NCBI RefSeq assembly: GCF_003687725.1
Contig: NZ_RDOJ01000010.1
Location: 1 to 64,000, forward strand
Length of the DNA: 64,000 nucleotides
Reading direction: 5' to 3'
Origin: Faecalibacter macacae
Lineage (GTDB): Bacteria; Bacteroidota; Bacteroidia; Flavobacteriales; Weeksellaceae
This document shows positions 44,649 to 54,157 of the stretch, in pieces. Position numbers and translations under genes: made by a program. Every line of letters begins with the position of its first letter. Within the stretch, counting starts at the first letter, position 1. The notes below the pieces were generated by a model. It was not told where the DNA came from and ran no database searches. It saw only the letters and a program-made list of their open reading frames with translations.

Positions 44649-47600
44649 TTATTTTAATTTCTTTTTAACCTCGATAGTTTCGTAAGCTTCGATGATATCG
44701 TTGATTTGAATATCGTTGTAGTTTTTAATATTTAAACCACATTCGTATCCTTTAGAAACTTCTTTCACATCGTCTTTGAAACGTTTTAATGAAGCTAATT
44801 CACCTTCGTGAACTACAACACCATCACGGATAATACGAATTTTAGAAGTTCTGTAAACTTTACCATCTAATACCATACAACCTGCAATAGTACCAACTTT
44901 AGTTACTTTGAAAGTTTCACGGATTTCGATATTACCTGTAACTTGCTCTTTTAACTCTGGTGATAACATACCTTCCATCGCTTCTTTGATGTCGTTAATT
45001 GCATCATAGATGATAGAGTAAGCACGGATTTCGATTTCTTCTCTTTCCGCTAAATCACGAGCGTTAGTTCCAGGACGAACGTTAAATCCTAAGATAACTG
45101 CATCAGAAGCAGAAGCTAATAATACATCAGATTCTGTAATCTGTCCAACACCTTTATGTAAGATATTAACAATGATTTCGTCTGTAGATAATTTCTGTAA
45201 AGAGTCTGTTAATGCTTCTACTGAACCATCCACATCTCCTTTTAAGATAATATTTAACTGTTTGAAATCTCCTAAAGCTAAACGACGACCAATCTCGTCT
45301 AATGTGATGTGTTTCTGTGTACGGATCGTTTGCTCACGTTGTAACTGCTCTCTACGAGATGCAATTTGTTTTGCTTCACGCTCGTCTTCGTAAACTTTAA
45401 ACTTGTCACCAGCTGTAGGTGCACCATCTAAACCTAAGATTGTAACAGGAGTTGATGGTCCAGCTTTTTTCACTTGGTTACCACGCTCATCTAACATTGC
45501 ACGAACTTTACCGTGGTTAGATCCTGCTAAGATATAATCTCCTACTTCTAAAGTACCGTTTTGAACAATCATTGTAGAAACGTAACCACGTCCTTTATCT
45601 AATGCTGCCTCAACTACTGTACCTAAAGCTTTACGGTTTGGATTAGCTTTTAATTCTAAAACTTCAGCTTCTAATAAAACTTTGTCTAATAATTCATCAA
45701 CTCCTAAACCAGATTTAGCAGAGATTTCTTGAGATTGGTAAGTACCACCCCAATCCTCAACTAATAAGTTCATCTGAGCTAATTGCTCTTTTACTTTTTC
45801 TGGATTAGCTGCAGGTCTATCAATTTTGTTGATAGCGAAAACCATAGGAACTCCAGCTGCTTGCGCGTGAGAAATTGCCTCACGTGTTTGTGGCATGATC
45901 TGGTCATCCGCTGCAATCACAATAATTGCAATATCTGTTACCTGAGCACCACGAGCACGCATCGCTGTAAAGGCCTCGTGACCTGGTGTATCTAAGAATG
46001 CTACACGTTTTCCGTTAGCTAAAGTAACGTTGTATGCACCAATGTGCTGTGTAATACCTCCAGATTCTCCTGCAATTACATTCGCTTTACGAACATAATC
46101 TAATAACGAAGTTTTACCGTGATCTACGTGTCCCATCACCGTAACGATTGGAGCTCTTTCTTGTAAATCTTCTTCGTTATCAACAATTTCTTCTTCTTCG
46201 TTATCTGCCTCTGCTGATGCAAATTGAACTTCGAAACCGAAATCATCCGCTACTAATTGAATTGTATCTGCTTCTAAACGTTGGTTCATTGTTACCATGA
46301 TACCTAAAGACATACATGCAGAGATAACGTCCATAACAGAAACATCCATTAATGAAGCTAATTCATTAACTGTAACGAATTCTGTTACTTGTAACGTTTT
46401 GTCTTTGTCCATCGCTTCTTGCTCCATTTCGGCTTGGAAACGACGTTCATTACGTTTATCTTTTCTGTGTTTAGCAGATTTCTTATTTTGACCTTTAGAA
46501 GTTAACTTATCTAAAGTATCTTTAATTTGTTTTTTAACATCCTCGTCGCTTAATTCAGCTTGTGGTGCGCGGTGTCCTTGTCCTGGGCGGTTGTTACCAA
46601 AACGGTTTCCACCTTGTCCTCCTGGACGATTTCCACCTTGTCCTCCTGGACGGTTTCCACCTTGTCCTCCTGGACGGTTTCCACCTTGACCACCTTGACG
46701 GTTTCCTTGTCCTTGACCACCTTGACGGTTTTGTACTTGACCTTGTCCACCTTGACGGTTTCCTTGTCCTTGTCCACCTTGACGGTTTCCTTGACCTTGT
46801 CCACCTTGACGGTTATTGTTGTTATCTGTAGATTTTACATCTTCAGGTTTAACACCTTTTTGAATACGTTTACGCTTCTTTTTATCTGCTGGATTGTTTG
46901 AACCTTTTTTATCATCTTTTTTAGGTGCTTTCTCGAACTTTGATAAGTCGATTTTAGCTCCTGTAAAGTTTGGTCCATCTAATTTAGTATATACAGTCTC
47001 AATCTTCTGAGGTTGTTCTGCTGCTACTTCTTTTTCTTCTTTCTTCACTTCAGGCTTCGCTTCCGATTTTACTTCAGGTGTACTAACCACTGCTTCTTGT
47101 TTCGGCTTTTCTTTCTTCACTTCGGCCTTTGGTGCTGCGGCAGCAGGTTTCTCCTTTACCTCTTTTTTAGGTTTAGGAGTTTCCTCTTTCTTAGTTTTAC
47201 CTGTATTATTTAATTTATCTAAATCGATTTTACCAATAACTTTTGGATGTGTATTCTCCTCTTGTTTTGGAGCTTCAACTTCTTTTTTAGACTCTTCCTT
47301 CACAGGTTGAGTTTTAGGAGCTTCTGCCTCGATATTCTTCACTTCTTGTTTCTCAACAATTTTTTCTTCCTTTTTTGCAGGCTTAGTCGCATCTAAATCA
47401 ATTTTACCAATTGTTTTAGGTCCTCCTAATACTACTTTAGTCGTTTCAACTACTTTAGGTTTAGCAGCTTCTGCTTTCGCTTCAGCTTCTTTCTTTTCAG
47501 CAGCTTTTATCTCTGATAATTTGTTAATGACTATTTCTCCGGAAGCTTGCTTTTGTTTAGCATCTGAACGGAACTCATTAACTAAAATATCATAAGTAGG

Positions 47601-47726
47601 CATATCAATTTTTGAGTTAGGCGATCTTTCTACAGTAGTCCCCTTACCTTCTAAAAAATCAACAGCACGATCTATAGATATGTTTAACTCCTTTAATACT
47701 TTACTTAATCTGGTTGTTTCCGACAT
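44649..47726 (-). CDS. infB: Translation initiation factor IF-2
   Basis: 1025 residues. The N-terminus (1-60) has the IF2 N-domain. A long Lys/Glu/Pro/Ala-rich linker runs to about 300, followed by a Gly/Gln/Asn/Arg-rich tandem repeat (about 304-386), a basic segment and the second IF2-N domain. The G domain ([11 protein letters not shown] around 530, [13 protein letters not shown]) and the C-terminal fMet-tRNA-binding domains follow. It brings initiator tRNA to the ribosome as a GTPase. Last gene of rimP-nusA-infB; a TAAATTTG just upstream may give it an extra promoter. Confidence 0.98.
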   Translation of the reverse strand: MSETTRLSKVLKELNISIDRAVDFLEGKGTTVERSPNSKIDMPTYDILVNEFRSDAKQKQASGEIVINKLSEIKAAEKKEAEAKAEAAKPKVVETTKVVLGGPKTIGKIDLDATKPAKKEEKIVEKQEVKNIEAEAPKTQPVKEESKKEVEAPKQEENTHPKVIGKIDLDKLNNTGKTKKEETPKPKKEVKEKPAAAAPKAEVKKEKPKQEAVVSTPEVKSEAKPEVKKEEKEVAAEQPQKIETVYTKLDGPNFTGAKIDLSKFEKAPKKDDKKGSNNPADKKKRKRIQKGVKPEDVKSTDNNNNRQGGQGQGNRQGGQGQGNRQGGQGQVQNRQGGQGQGNRQGGQGGNRPGGQGGNRPGGQGGNRPGGQGGNRFGNNRPGQGHRAPQAELSDEDVKKQIKDTLDKLTSKGQNKKSAKHRKDKRNERRFQAEMEQEAMDKDKTLQVTEFVTVNELASLMDVSVMDVISACMSLGIMVTMNQRLEADTIQLVADDFGFEVQFASAEADNEEEEIVDNEEDLQERAPIVTVMGHVDHGKTSLLDYVRKANVIAGESGGITQHIGAYNVTLANGKRVAFLDTPGHEAFTAMRARGAQVTDIAIIVIAADDQIMPQTREAISHAQAAGVPMVFAINKIDRPAANPEKVKEQLAQMNLLVEDWGGTYQSQEISAKSGLGVDELLDKVLLEAEVLELKANPNRKALGTVVEAALDKGRGYVSTMIVQNGTLEVGDYILAGSNHGKVRAMLDERGNQVKKAGPSTPVTILGLDGAPTAGDKFKVYEDEREAKQIASRREQLQREQTIRTQKHITLDEIGRRLALGDFKQLNIILKGDVDGSVEALTDSLQKLSTDEIIVNILHKGVGQITESDVLLASASDAVILGFNVRPGTNARDLAEREEIEIRAYSIIYDAINDIKEAMEGMLSPELKEQVTGNIEIRETFKVTKVGTIAGCMVLDGKVYRTSKIRIIRDGVVVHEGELASLKRFKDDVKEVSKGYECGLNIKNYNDIQINDIIEAYETIEVKKKLK
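46600..46815 (-). repeat. In-frame tandem repeat encoding a Gly/Gln/Asn/Arg tract in IF-2
   Basis: Codes for about 70 residues made of units such as NRQGGQGQG and GGNRPGGQ, repeated seven or more times. The DNA repeats are near-identical (CCACCTTGACGGTTTCCTTG and CCACCTTGTCCTCCTGGACG on the plus strand), so copy number can change by slippage without shifting the frame. Long open frames on other frames here are side effects of the repeat. Confidence 0.85.
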
Positions 47727-47753
47727 ATATGCTAATCTTTTTTATAATGTTTG

Positions 47754-47761
47754 CAAATTTA
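47754..47761 (-). promoter_or_regulatory. Possible internal promoter before infB
   Basis: TAAATTTG on the minus strand, a full TAnnTTTG match, in the 60-bp gap between nusA and infB. It could add infB transcripts to those from the rimP promoter. Confidence 0.45.
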
Positions 47762-47786
47762 CGAATAGTTTATGATTTAAAGACAA

Positions 47787-49022
47787 TTAATCTTCAAACT
47801 CTGATTTTAAGATGTTGATAACGTCTTGAATTGTCTCCTCTTCAAGGTCTGTACGTTTTACTAAATCGTCAACATCTTGCTCTAAAATACTCTTCGCAGT
47901 ATCTAATCCAATTGCTTTGAATGCTTCGATAACCCAATCGTCGATCTCATCTACGAATTCAGTTAACTCTACATCTTCATCTTGTGCACCTTCTCTGAAA
48001 ATATCAATTTCCATTCCAACTAATTTAGAAGCTAAACGTACGTTATAACCTCCTTTACCAATTGCTTTTGAAACTTCATCTGCAGCAACGTGAACTAAAG
48101 CTTTGTTTTCTTCTTCGTTAATTTCGATGTTTGAAATTTTCGCTGGGTTTAAAGCACGAGTAATAAATAAGCTCATGTTATTAGTGTAGTTAATTACGTC
48201 GATATTTTCGTTACGTAATTCACGTACAATTGAGTGGATACGAGATCCTTTCATACCAACACATGCTCCTACTGGATCAATACGATCGTCGTAAGATTCT
48301 ACTGCTACTTTTGCTTTATCTCCTGGGATACGAACTACATTTTTGATTGTAATTAATCCGTCGTAAATTTCTGGAATTTCTTGCTCGAATAATTTCTCTA
48401 AGAATTTTGGAGAAGTACGAGATAAAATAATTTGAGGTTTAGATCCTCTTAATTTAACATCATCTACGATTGCACGTAAAGTTTCACCTTTACGGAAGAA
48501 ATCTGAAGGGATTTGATTCTCTTTTGGTAAAATCATTTCGTTTTGCTCTTCATCCATAATAATCACATGTTTATGACGGATATGGTGAATTTCTCCTGTT
48601 ACAATTTCTCCGATAATTCCTTTGAATTTCTCGTATAAGTTAGAGTTATCGTGCTCCATTACTTTAGCCACTAAAGTTTGGCGTAAAGTTAAAATTGCGC
48701 GACGTCCTAAAGATTCGATTGGAATTCTTTCTGATACTTCTTCACCGATTTCGAAATCTGGCTCAATTAAACGAGCTTCAGCTAATTCGATTTCTAATGC
48801 ATCATCTTCAGAGAAACCATCAGCAACAACGATACGGTTGTGCCAAATCTCTAAATCTCCTTTATCAGGATTTACAATAATATCGAAGTTATCATCAGAA
48901 CCGTATTTTTTTCTTAATACACTTTGAAGAGTTTCTTCTAAGATCTTCATAAGTGTAATACGATCGATACTTTTTTCGTCTTTGAAATCTACGAAAGATT
49001 CGATTAATGCAAGATTGTCCAT
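47787..49022 (-). CDS. nusA: Transcription termination/antitermination factor NusA
   Basis: 411 residues. N-terminal RNA-polymerase-binding domain (about 1-125), S1 domain (about 130-195, GEIVTGEIHHIRH), and two KH domains with VGACVGMKGSRIHSIV and VSKAIGKGGYNVRLA. The family's Gram-negative acidic C-terminal repeats are short here. It binds RNA polymerase and nascent RNA to control pausing and rRNA antitermination. Position between rimP and infB is the standard one. Confidence 0.97.
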   Translation of the reverse strand: MDNLALIESFVDFKDEKSIDRITLMKILEETLQSVLRKKYGSDDNFDIIVNPDKGDLEIWHNRIVVADGFSEDDALEIELAEARLIEPDFEIGEEVSERIPIESLGRRAILTLRQTLVAKVMEHDNSNLYEKFKGIIGEIVTGEIHHIRHKHVIIMDEEQNEMILPKENQIPSDFFRKGETLRAIVDDVKLRGSKPQIILSRTSPKFLEKLFEQEIPEIYDGLITIKNVVRIPGDKAKVAVESYDDRIDPVGACVGMKGSRIHSIVRELRNENIDVINYTNNMSLFITRALNPAKISNIEINEEENKALVHVAADEVSKAIGKGGYNVRLASKLVGMEIDIFREGAQDEDVELTEFVDEIDDWVIEAFKAIGLDTAKSILEQDVDDLVKRTDLEEETIQDVINILKSEFED

Positions 49023-49037
49023 TTTACATCTATTTTT

Positions 49038-49502
49038 TTAAAAGGTTACTTTGATGATCGCTTTTTTGATCTCAGTGTAATTTACTTTTTCTTCTTTTTC
49101 TACAGTTACTTTTCCTTTCCCCAAAGCTTTTGGCTCACGAGTTTCCCACCATAAGGTAACACCTTCCTCATCAGCAGCTACGATTTCACCTTCTAATTTA
49201 GTTTCGTCGTTTAAAGTTGCTTCTAAAGTTCTTCCGATGTTTTTCTTATATTGACGTGGTAAAACTAATGGAGTTCCAACACCTGGAGAAGATACCTCTA
49301 ATACAAAATCACATTCTTCTCTATCAAGATTGTTTTCTATAAAGCGGCTAATTCTTACAATTTCTTCGATTGGTAGACCTTCATCACCATCCACAAGAAT
49401 TGATATTTTATCGTCTGGAGAAATTTTCCAGTCGATTAAAAACAATGCTGGATTTGCAGCGATTGCTTCTTCTACTAATTGTTTTACTTTGTCTGAATCC
49501 AT
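49038..49502 (-). CDS. rimP: Ribosome maturation factor RimP
   Basis: 154 residues from the ATG at 49502; the TTG at 49508 adds only two residues and is less likely. DREECDFVLEVSSPGVGTPL is the family core motif. It is needed for 30S subunit maturation. First gene of the rimP-nusA-infB operon, with TAAATTTG 62 bp upstream as promoter. Confidence 0.95.
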   Translation of the reverse strand: MDSDKVKQLVEEAIAANPALFLIDWKISPDDKISILVDGDEGLPIEEIVRISRFIENNLDREECDFVLEVSSPGVGTPLVLPRQYKKNIGRTLEATLNDETKLEGEIVAADEEGVTLWWETREPKALGKGKVTVEKEEKVNYTEIKKAIIKVTF

Positions 49503-49563
49503 ATACAACGAAAAAGAGAGCTATAACCAGCCCTCCTCCATTTAGTTTCTCTAAAATTCTATG

Positions 49564-49571
49564 CAAATTTA
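49564..49571 (-). promoter_or_regulatory. rimP operon promoter (-7 motif)
   Basis: TAAATTTG on the minus strand, full match to TAnnTTTG; predicted start about 49558, giving a 55-base leader to rimP. Confidence 0.55.
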
Positions 49572-49641
49572 GAAATTATTTTTTGAAATCCCTAATTGAA
49601 TCCTATTTATATTAAATAAAATATTTGAGAATCAATGTTTT

Positions 49642-50130
49642 TTAGTTGATAAAAATATCGTAAATAAGTATCCCAAATAGAATTAAACACAAGATTAAAT
49701 CGTATCCTGTTGTAACTAAAAAACCAACGAATGAGCCAAATGCTGATTTCAAAGCTCCGTTTACATCTTTTGATGCAAAGGCTAATTCTCCTGCGAAAGC
49801 TCCAACAAAAGGTCCTATAATAAAACCAACTGGAGGAAAAAACAAACCGACGATTAATCCTATAATCGATCCCCAGACTCCGTATTTAGTTCCGCCAAAT
49901 TTCTTGGTTAAAGCCACTGGCAAAATATAATCCAGGACAGAACCAATAGCTACAAAAATTCCGGCAATAATTACTACTTCCCAACCGAAACCACAATCCC
50001 CACTAAATAGTTTAAAAATTAATAATCCAATTAGTGCTAAAGGTGCTCCCGGAATTGCTGGCAATACAACACCAACAAATCCTAAAAGGATTAAAAGTCC
50101 CGAAATCAGGTTAATTATAGAATCGTCCAT
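49642..50130 (-). CDS. DUF456 family membrane protein
   Basis: 162 residues with about five hydrophobic helices. The glycine-rich family pattern is clear: LLGFVGVVLPAIPGAPLAL near the start and GVWGSIIGLIVGLFFPPVG in the centre, repeated as two small membrane halves. The function is not known. Divergent from mscS; no terminator is obvious between it and the rimP promoter. Confidence 0.88.
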   Translation of the reverse strand: MDDSIINLISGLLILLGFVGVVLPAIPGAPLALIGLLIFKLFSGDCGFGWEVVIIAGIFVAIGSVLDYILPVALTKKFGGTKYGVWGSIIGLIVGLFFPPVGFIIGPFVGAFAGELAFASKDVNGALKSAFGSFVGFLVTTGYDLILCLILFGILIYDIFIN

Positions 50131-50170
50131 ATTTATAAATTATTTTAACTTTACACTAATGTACAAAATG

Positions 50171-50178
50171 TACCTTTG
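50171..50178 (+). promoter_or_regulatory. mscS-pdxJ promoter (-7 motif)
   Basis: TACCTTTG, full TAnnTTTG match, 31 bp before the mscS ATG at 50210; it lies inside the longer non-ATG reading frame and so supports the shorter start. Confidence 0.55.
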
Positions 50179-50209
50179 TATTACTAAAATTTTAGTTTAT
50201 AATATCATA

Positions 50210-51484
50210 ATGGCTCAACAAGAAGAACATAAATCATTTTATCAAGAATTTTCAGAAAGCGTTAAAATTTACTTCAATGATAAGTTACAAATTGACATGT
50301 CTGAAAATCTTTTTAATTTCTTTGAACTTACCACTTGGATTGGGATTTTATGTTTGATTGATTATACATTTCGTATATTATTATTACCATTAATCAAAAG
50401 ATTAGCACAGAAAACAAAAATTAAGTGGTTAGAAATTGCATACAGAAATAAATGTTTCTCTTCTATCATTCATTTAATACCGTTAACTTTTGCATCGAGT
50501 ATGAATGTGCTGTTATTTAAAGATGATGGTCCAATTCTATACGTTATACAACGAATGACAGAATTAATATTATTAATCGTATTTGCAATATTAATTTTCC
50601 GAATAATAAATTCTGTTATCGATTTATACAATGAAGATGATAGTTATACAACTGTCGGCGTAAGAACTTTTGGTCAAATGATGAAATTTGTTGTTTCATT
50701 CTTTGCCATCATTTCTGGAATTATGATTCTTTTCAAAGTTGAATCTTCAACCATAATTACGGTATTAGGAGCAATGACTGCCGCCGTCTTATTAATATTT
50801 CGTGATGCTATTTTCGGGTTTGTCTCTGGTTTACAAATTGCCTATTCACGTATTATAAAGGTTGGCGATTGGGTTACATTATCAAAAGGAAATGTTGAAG
50901 GTATTGTACGAGAAATCAATATTAATTTAGTGAGAATCGAAAAATTTGATAAAACAATTGCTACGATTCCAACTGTTGATGTCGTTACCTCTCAAGTAAC
51001 CAATCACATGCCGATGATGGCAAGTGGAACAAGACAAATTAAACGTGCTATTGCTTTTAATGTAAATTCATTTAAATTCTGCTCCAACGAAATGTTAGAT
51101 ACTTTTGAAACTTATGATTTAATCAAAGATTATATCATTAAAAAACGTGAAGAAATTAATTCGCACAACAAAGGAATTGAAAATTCTAATTTAGATATTA
51201 ACGGATTACAATTAACTAATATTGGTGTTTTTAGAATCTATGTAGAAAGTTATTTAAAAAACATACAAACAGTTTCTAAATACGATCCAATTATCATCCG
51301 TCAGCTTCCTGTATCAATGGAAGGAATGCCGTTAGAAATTGCATGTTTTGCAAAATCTTCAACTAACTTTGAATTTGAAAGAATACAATCTGATATTTTC
51401 GATCATTTATTAACCGCTTGTAGAAAATTTGATTTACAAGTTATGCAGTCTATTTCTGCGACAGATATTAAACAAACAAATTAA
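50210..51484 (+). CDS. MscS family mechanosensitive channel
   Basis: 424 residues from the ATG at 50210. Several N-terminal membrane helices (about 30-190), then the MscS pore helix and beta domain (ITVLGAMTAAVLLIFRDAIFGFVSG, SRIIKVGDWVTL, GNVEGIVREINI) and a long cytoplasmic C-terminus. It opens under membrane tension to release solutes after osmotic downshock. It is larger than E. coli MscS, closer to the YbdG-like type (inference). First gene of an operon with pdxJ (4-bp gap) and a hydrolase. Confidence 0.9.
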   Translation: MAQQEEHKSFYQEFSESVKIYFNDKLQIDMSENLFNFFELTTWIGILCLIDYTFRILLLPLIKRLAQKTKIKWLEIAYRNKCFSSIIHLIPLTFASSMNVLLFKDDGPILYVIQRMTELILLIVFAILIFRIINSVIDLYNEDDSYTTVGVRTFGQMMKFVVSFFAIISGIMILFKVESSTIITVLGAMTAAVLLIFRDAIFGFVSGLQIAYSRIIKVGDWVTLSKGNVEGIVREININLVRIEKFDKTIATIPTVDVVTSQVTNHMPMMASGTRQIKRAIAFNVNSFKFCSNEMLDTFETYDLIKDYIIKKREEINSHNKGIENSNLDINGLQLTNIGVFRIYVESYLKNIQTVSKYDPIIIRQLPVSMEGMPLEIACFAKSSTNFEFERIQSDIFDHLLTACRKFDLQVMQSISATDIKQTN

Positions 51485-51488
51485 GATA

Positions 51489-52217
51489 ATGACAAAACTT
51501 AGTGTTAACATAAATAAAATTGCAACGATTCGTAATGCACGTGGTGGAAATACACCAAATTTAGTTGAAGCTGCAATAAAAATACAAGAATTCGGTGGAC
51601 AAGGAATTACAATTCACCCACGTCCAGATGAACGCCACATTCGTTACCAAGACGTTTACGATTTAAAACCAGTTGTTACAACTGAATTTAACATCGAAGG
51701 GAAACCAATCGATAGTTTTATGGAATTGGTTTTAGCAAGCAAACCAGAACAAGTTACTTTGGTTCCAGATGCTGATGATGCAATCACTTCAAACTCGGGT
51801 TGGGACACGATTAAATACCAAGATTATTTAACGGATGTCATCAAAACTTTTAAAGAAGCTGGAATTCGTACTTCAATCTTTTTAGATCCAAATCCAGCAT
51901 TGGTTGAAGCTGCTGCAAAAACTGGTGCAGATCGTATCGAATTATACACTGAAGAATTTGCTACACAATATGGTTTAGGAAATTTAGACGCAATTAAACC
52001 TTACAAAGAAACTGCTTTATTAGCTATAGAAAATGGATTAGCAGTAAATGCAGGACACGATTTAAGTTTAGATAACATTCAGTATTTTATTGAGCAAATT
52101 CCACAGATTGCTGAAGTTTCAATTGGACATGCTTTAATTTCTGAAGCTTTATATATGGGATTAGAAAATACTATTCAATCTTATTTAAGAAAAATTGAAG
52201 TTGCTAACTTAAAATAA
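51489..52217 (+). CDS. pdxJ: Pyridoxine 5'-phosphate synthase
   Basis: 242 residues from the ATG at 51489, beginning at the usual VNINKIATIRNARGG; an in-frame extension into mscS is rejected. GITIHPRPDERHIRYQDV carries the catalytic His/Arg set; VNAGHDLSLDNI and IGHALISEAL bind phosphate. It joins 1-deoxyxylulose-5-phosphate with 3-amino-hydroxyacetone phosphate to make pyridoxine phosphate, the vitamin B6 ring, in the cytoplasm. Vitamin B6 is the cofactor of GlyA in this window. Cotranscribed with mscS and the hydrolase. Confidence 0.97.
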   Translation: MTKLSVNINKIATIRNARGGNTPNLVEAAIKIQEFGGQGITIHPRPDERHIRYQDVYDLKPVVTTEFNIEGKPIDSFMELVLASKPEQVTLVPDADDAITSNSGWDTIKYQDYLTDVIKTFKEAGIRTSIFLDPNPALVEAAAKTGADRIELYTEEFATQYGLGNLDAIKPYKETALLAIENGLAVNAGHDLSLDNIQYFIEQIPQIAEVSIGHALISEALYMGLENTIQSYLRKIEVANLK

Positions 52218-52218
52218 A

Positions 52219-52995
52219 ATGGAACAACCAATTTTACATAGTAAAATAATCGGAACTGGAGAAAAACACCTACTTGTTTTCCATGGATTGTTTGGACAAT
52301 TAGACAATTGGAATACACATGGTCGTCAGTTCGGAGAAATATACACGACACATTTAATTGATTTAAGAAATCATGGGCGTAGTTTTCATTCAGATGATGC
52401 TACAATCGCTGAAATGGTAGAAGATGTTGCACGTTACATGGATTTCCATCAAATTGAAAAAGCTCATATTTTAGGACATTCTTTAGGCGGACGAGTTGTG
52501 ATGGACTTTGCAATGACTTATCCAGATAAAGTTGATCATTTAATTGTTGCTGATATGGCTCCTAAAGCGTATCAACCTCATCATAATGCAATTTTTAAAG
52601 CCTTATGTTCTGTTGATTTTTCTACGGTAACATCTCGTAAAGATGTGGAAGAAACATTAAGCCAATATATTCCTGAAGCTGGTGTGCGTCAATTTTTATT
52701 GAAAAATGTTTACCATGCTGAAAATGGAGGTTATGATTTCCGTTTTAATCTTCCTGTTTTACAAAATCATTACGAAGATTTAGTAGGTAAAGATTTATTG
52801 AATGGAATTTTTGATGGACCAACTCTATTTTTAAAAGGAGCAAAATCAAATTACATCTTGCAAGAAGATGAATTTATCATCAAACAACGTTTTCCGAAAG
52901 CAGAAGTTGTTGCAATTGCAAATGCAGGACATTGGCTACATGCTGAAAATCCGAAAGATTTTATTGAAGCTATTCTAACATTTTTAGAAAAATAA
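52219..52995 (+). CDS. Alpha/beta-hydrolase (YbfF-like esterase)
   Basis: 258 residues, no signal peptide. FHGLFGQLDNWNTHG gives the oxyanion region and ILGHSLGGRVVMDFA the serine nucleophile; the catalytic His is in NAGHWLHAENP near the end. The pattern matches the YbfF/acyl-CoA-esterase-like family. The substrate is unknown. It starts one base after pdxJ (TAA-A-ATG), so translation is coupled, and ends at a bidirectional terminator. Confidence 0.9.
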   Translation: MEQPILHSKIIGTGEKHLLVFHGLFGQLDNWNTHGRQFGEIYTTHLIDLRNHGRSFHSDDATIAEMVEDVARYMDFHQIEKAHILGHSLGGRVVMDFAMTYPDKVDHLIVADMAPKAYQPHHNAIFKALCSVDFSTVTSRKDVEETLSQYIPEAGVRQFLLKNVYHAENGGYDFRFNLPVLQNHYEDLVGKDLLNGIFDGPTLFLKGAKSNYILQEDEFIIKQRFPKAEVVAIANAGHWLHAENPKDFIEAILTFLEK

Positions 52996-53004
52996 TAAAA
53001 CAAT

Positions 53005-53029
53005 AAAACGAGCTATTTGCTCGTTTTAT
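53005..53029. terminator. Bidirectional terminator
   Basis: AAAACGAGC, TATTT and GCTCGTTTT between two convergent stops. Confidence 0.9.
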
Positions 53030-54016
53030 TTATGCTTTTACAATTCTGTTATTTGGTATAGAAAATTTAATTTTCGCACCTTTATTCAAGATAAATGGAA
53101 AATAAGCAACAAAATTAGATTCATCATGCTTGAAACGAATTAAGTAATCTCTACCTTGAAATTTAGAATCGATAACTTCTCCGTAATAATCACCATCAAC
53201 ATGTATCCAAACTTCATCTGGATAAACTAATTGATAATAATTAAACATATCAATATCGCTTAATTTTAGCTTATTATATTTACCAACATCTAACAAATTA
53301 ACGTAACCAAATAACTTTGCTACGTAACTATTATATGGTTTTTCACGAACCTTTTCTACCTCGTCGTATTGCAATTTTCTACCTTTTTGTAAGACTAAAA
53401 TACGATCTGATGTGTAAAAGGCATCTTGCAAATCGTGAGTTGTAAAAATCACAGTAATTTGATTTGCTTTACACCAATCTATTAACTTTTCTCTGATTGT
53501 TAACTTTAATGATTGATCTAAGTTTGAAAAAGGTTCATCTAACAATAATACTTCTGGTTTCTGAGCCAAAGCTCTTGCAATAGAAACTCGCTGACGCTGA
53601 CCTCCACTTAATTTATTAGGAAACTGATCCTTTAAATCAAGCATCTCAACGACGCGTAATGCTTCGTCTATTTGTTTTTGTTTATGATCTAAATCAAAAT
53701 TGCTTAAAAATTTACCCACGTTTTCGCCTACCGTTACAAAATCTAACAATTCATAATCTTGCGCCACGTGTTTCATCATTTTATGACCTGGCAAAATATT
53801 AAAAGCTGGTCCTTTTAGTTTTACATCATTCCAAGAAATTTCTCCTTGTGTAAAATCTTCTAAACCGTATATTAATCGTAAAAGTGTTGATTTTCCACTT
53901 CCACTTTCTCCAATAATACTTATTACTTCTCCTTTATTTACATCAAAAGAAATAGAATCAATGGCTTTTTGTTGGGCTGAATTATAGCTAAAATCTAGGT
54001 TTTGGATTGATAACAT
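53030..54016 (-). CDS. Orphan ABC transporter ATP-binding protein
   Basis: 328 residues. Walker A GESGSGKST (about 38-46), Q-loop, signature LSGGQRQR, Walker B VLLLDEPF and H-loop TTHD are all intact; the last 100 residues are an extra domain of the PotA/FbpC-like type (TOBE-like). This suggests an importer ATPase for iron, polyamine or similar. No permease or binding protein is encoded nearby; the neighbours on both sides have other roles. Transcribed alone from the YceI divergent region. Confidence 0.92.
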   Translation of the reverse strand: MLSIQNLDFSYNSAQQKAIDSISFDVNKGEVISIIGESGSGKSTLLRLIYGLEDFTQGEISWNDVKLKGPAFNILPGHKMMKHVAQDYELLDFVTVGENVGKFLSNFDLDHKQKQIDEALRVVEMLDLKDQFPNKLSGGQRQRVSIARALAQKPEVLLLDEPFSNLDQSLKLTIREKLIDWCKANQITVIFTTHDLQDAFYTSDRILVLQKGRKLQYDEVEKVREKPYNSYVAKLFGYVNLLDVGKYNKLKLSDIDMFNYYQLVYPDEVWIHVDGDYYGEVIDSKFQGRDYLIRFKHDESNFVAYFPFILNKGAKIKFSIPNNRIVKA

Positions 54017-54091
54017 TAGGTCCTATTTATTGTACAAATTTGATGAATTAATTTAGATTTATTAAATTTAACAAAAAATTTATAATTAGTA

Positions 54092-54105
54092 TTGATATAC
54101 ATCAA
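54092..54105 (+). promoter_or_regulatory. FNR-type operator before the YceI gene
   Basis: TTGAT-ATAC-ATCAA, a perfect match to the FNR/CRP-family palindrome. It ends 22 bp before the -7 motif at 54128, exactly the spacing of the middle site before the pirin gene, and would be centred near -42. Confidence 0.7.
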
Positions 54106-54127
54106 TGTAAAGACCAATCAAAACTTA

Positions 54128-54135
54128 TAATTTCG
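54128..54135 (+). promoter_or_regulatory. YceI promoter (-7 motif)
   Basis: TAATTTCG, one mismatch to TAnnTTTG; no -33 TTTG. A weak promoter of this sort would fit activation by a protein bound at 54092-54105. Transcription predicted from about 54141. Confidence 0.5.
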
Positions 54136-54157
54136 TTTTCAAATAAATTAAAGACAT

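Noticed and set aside
46550-46901. Several open frames on both strands over the infB repeat (e.g. 46560-46901 plus, 46562-46831 plus, 46550-46804 minus)
   Set aside because: They arise from the tandem DNA repeat inside infB and code for simple repeated residues; the infB frame explains the sequence.
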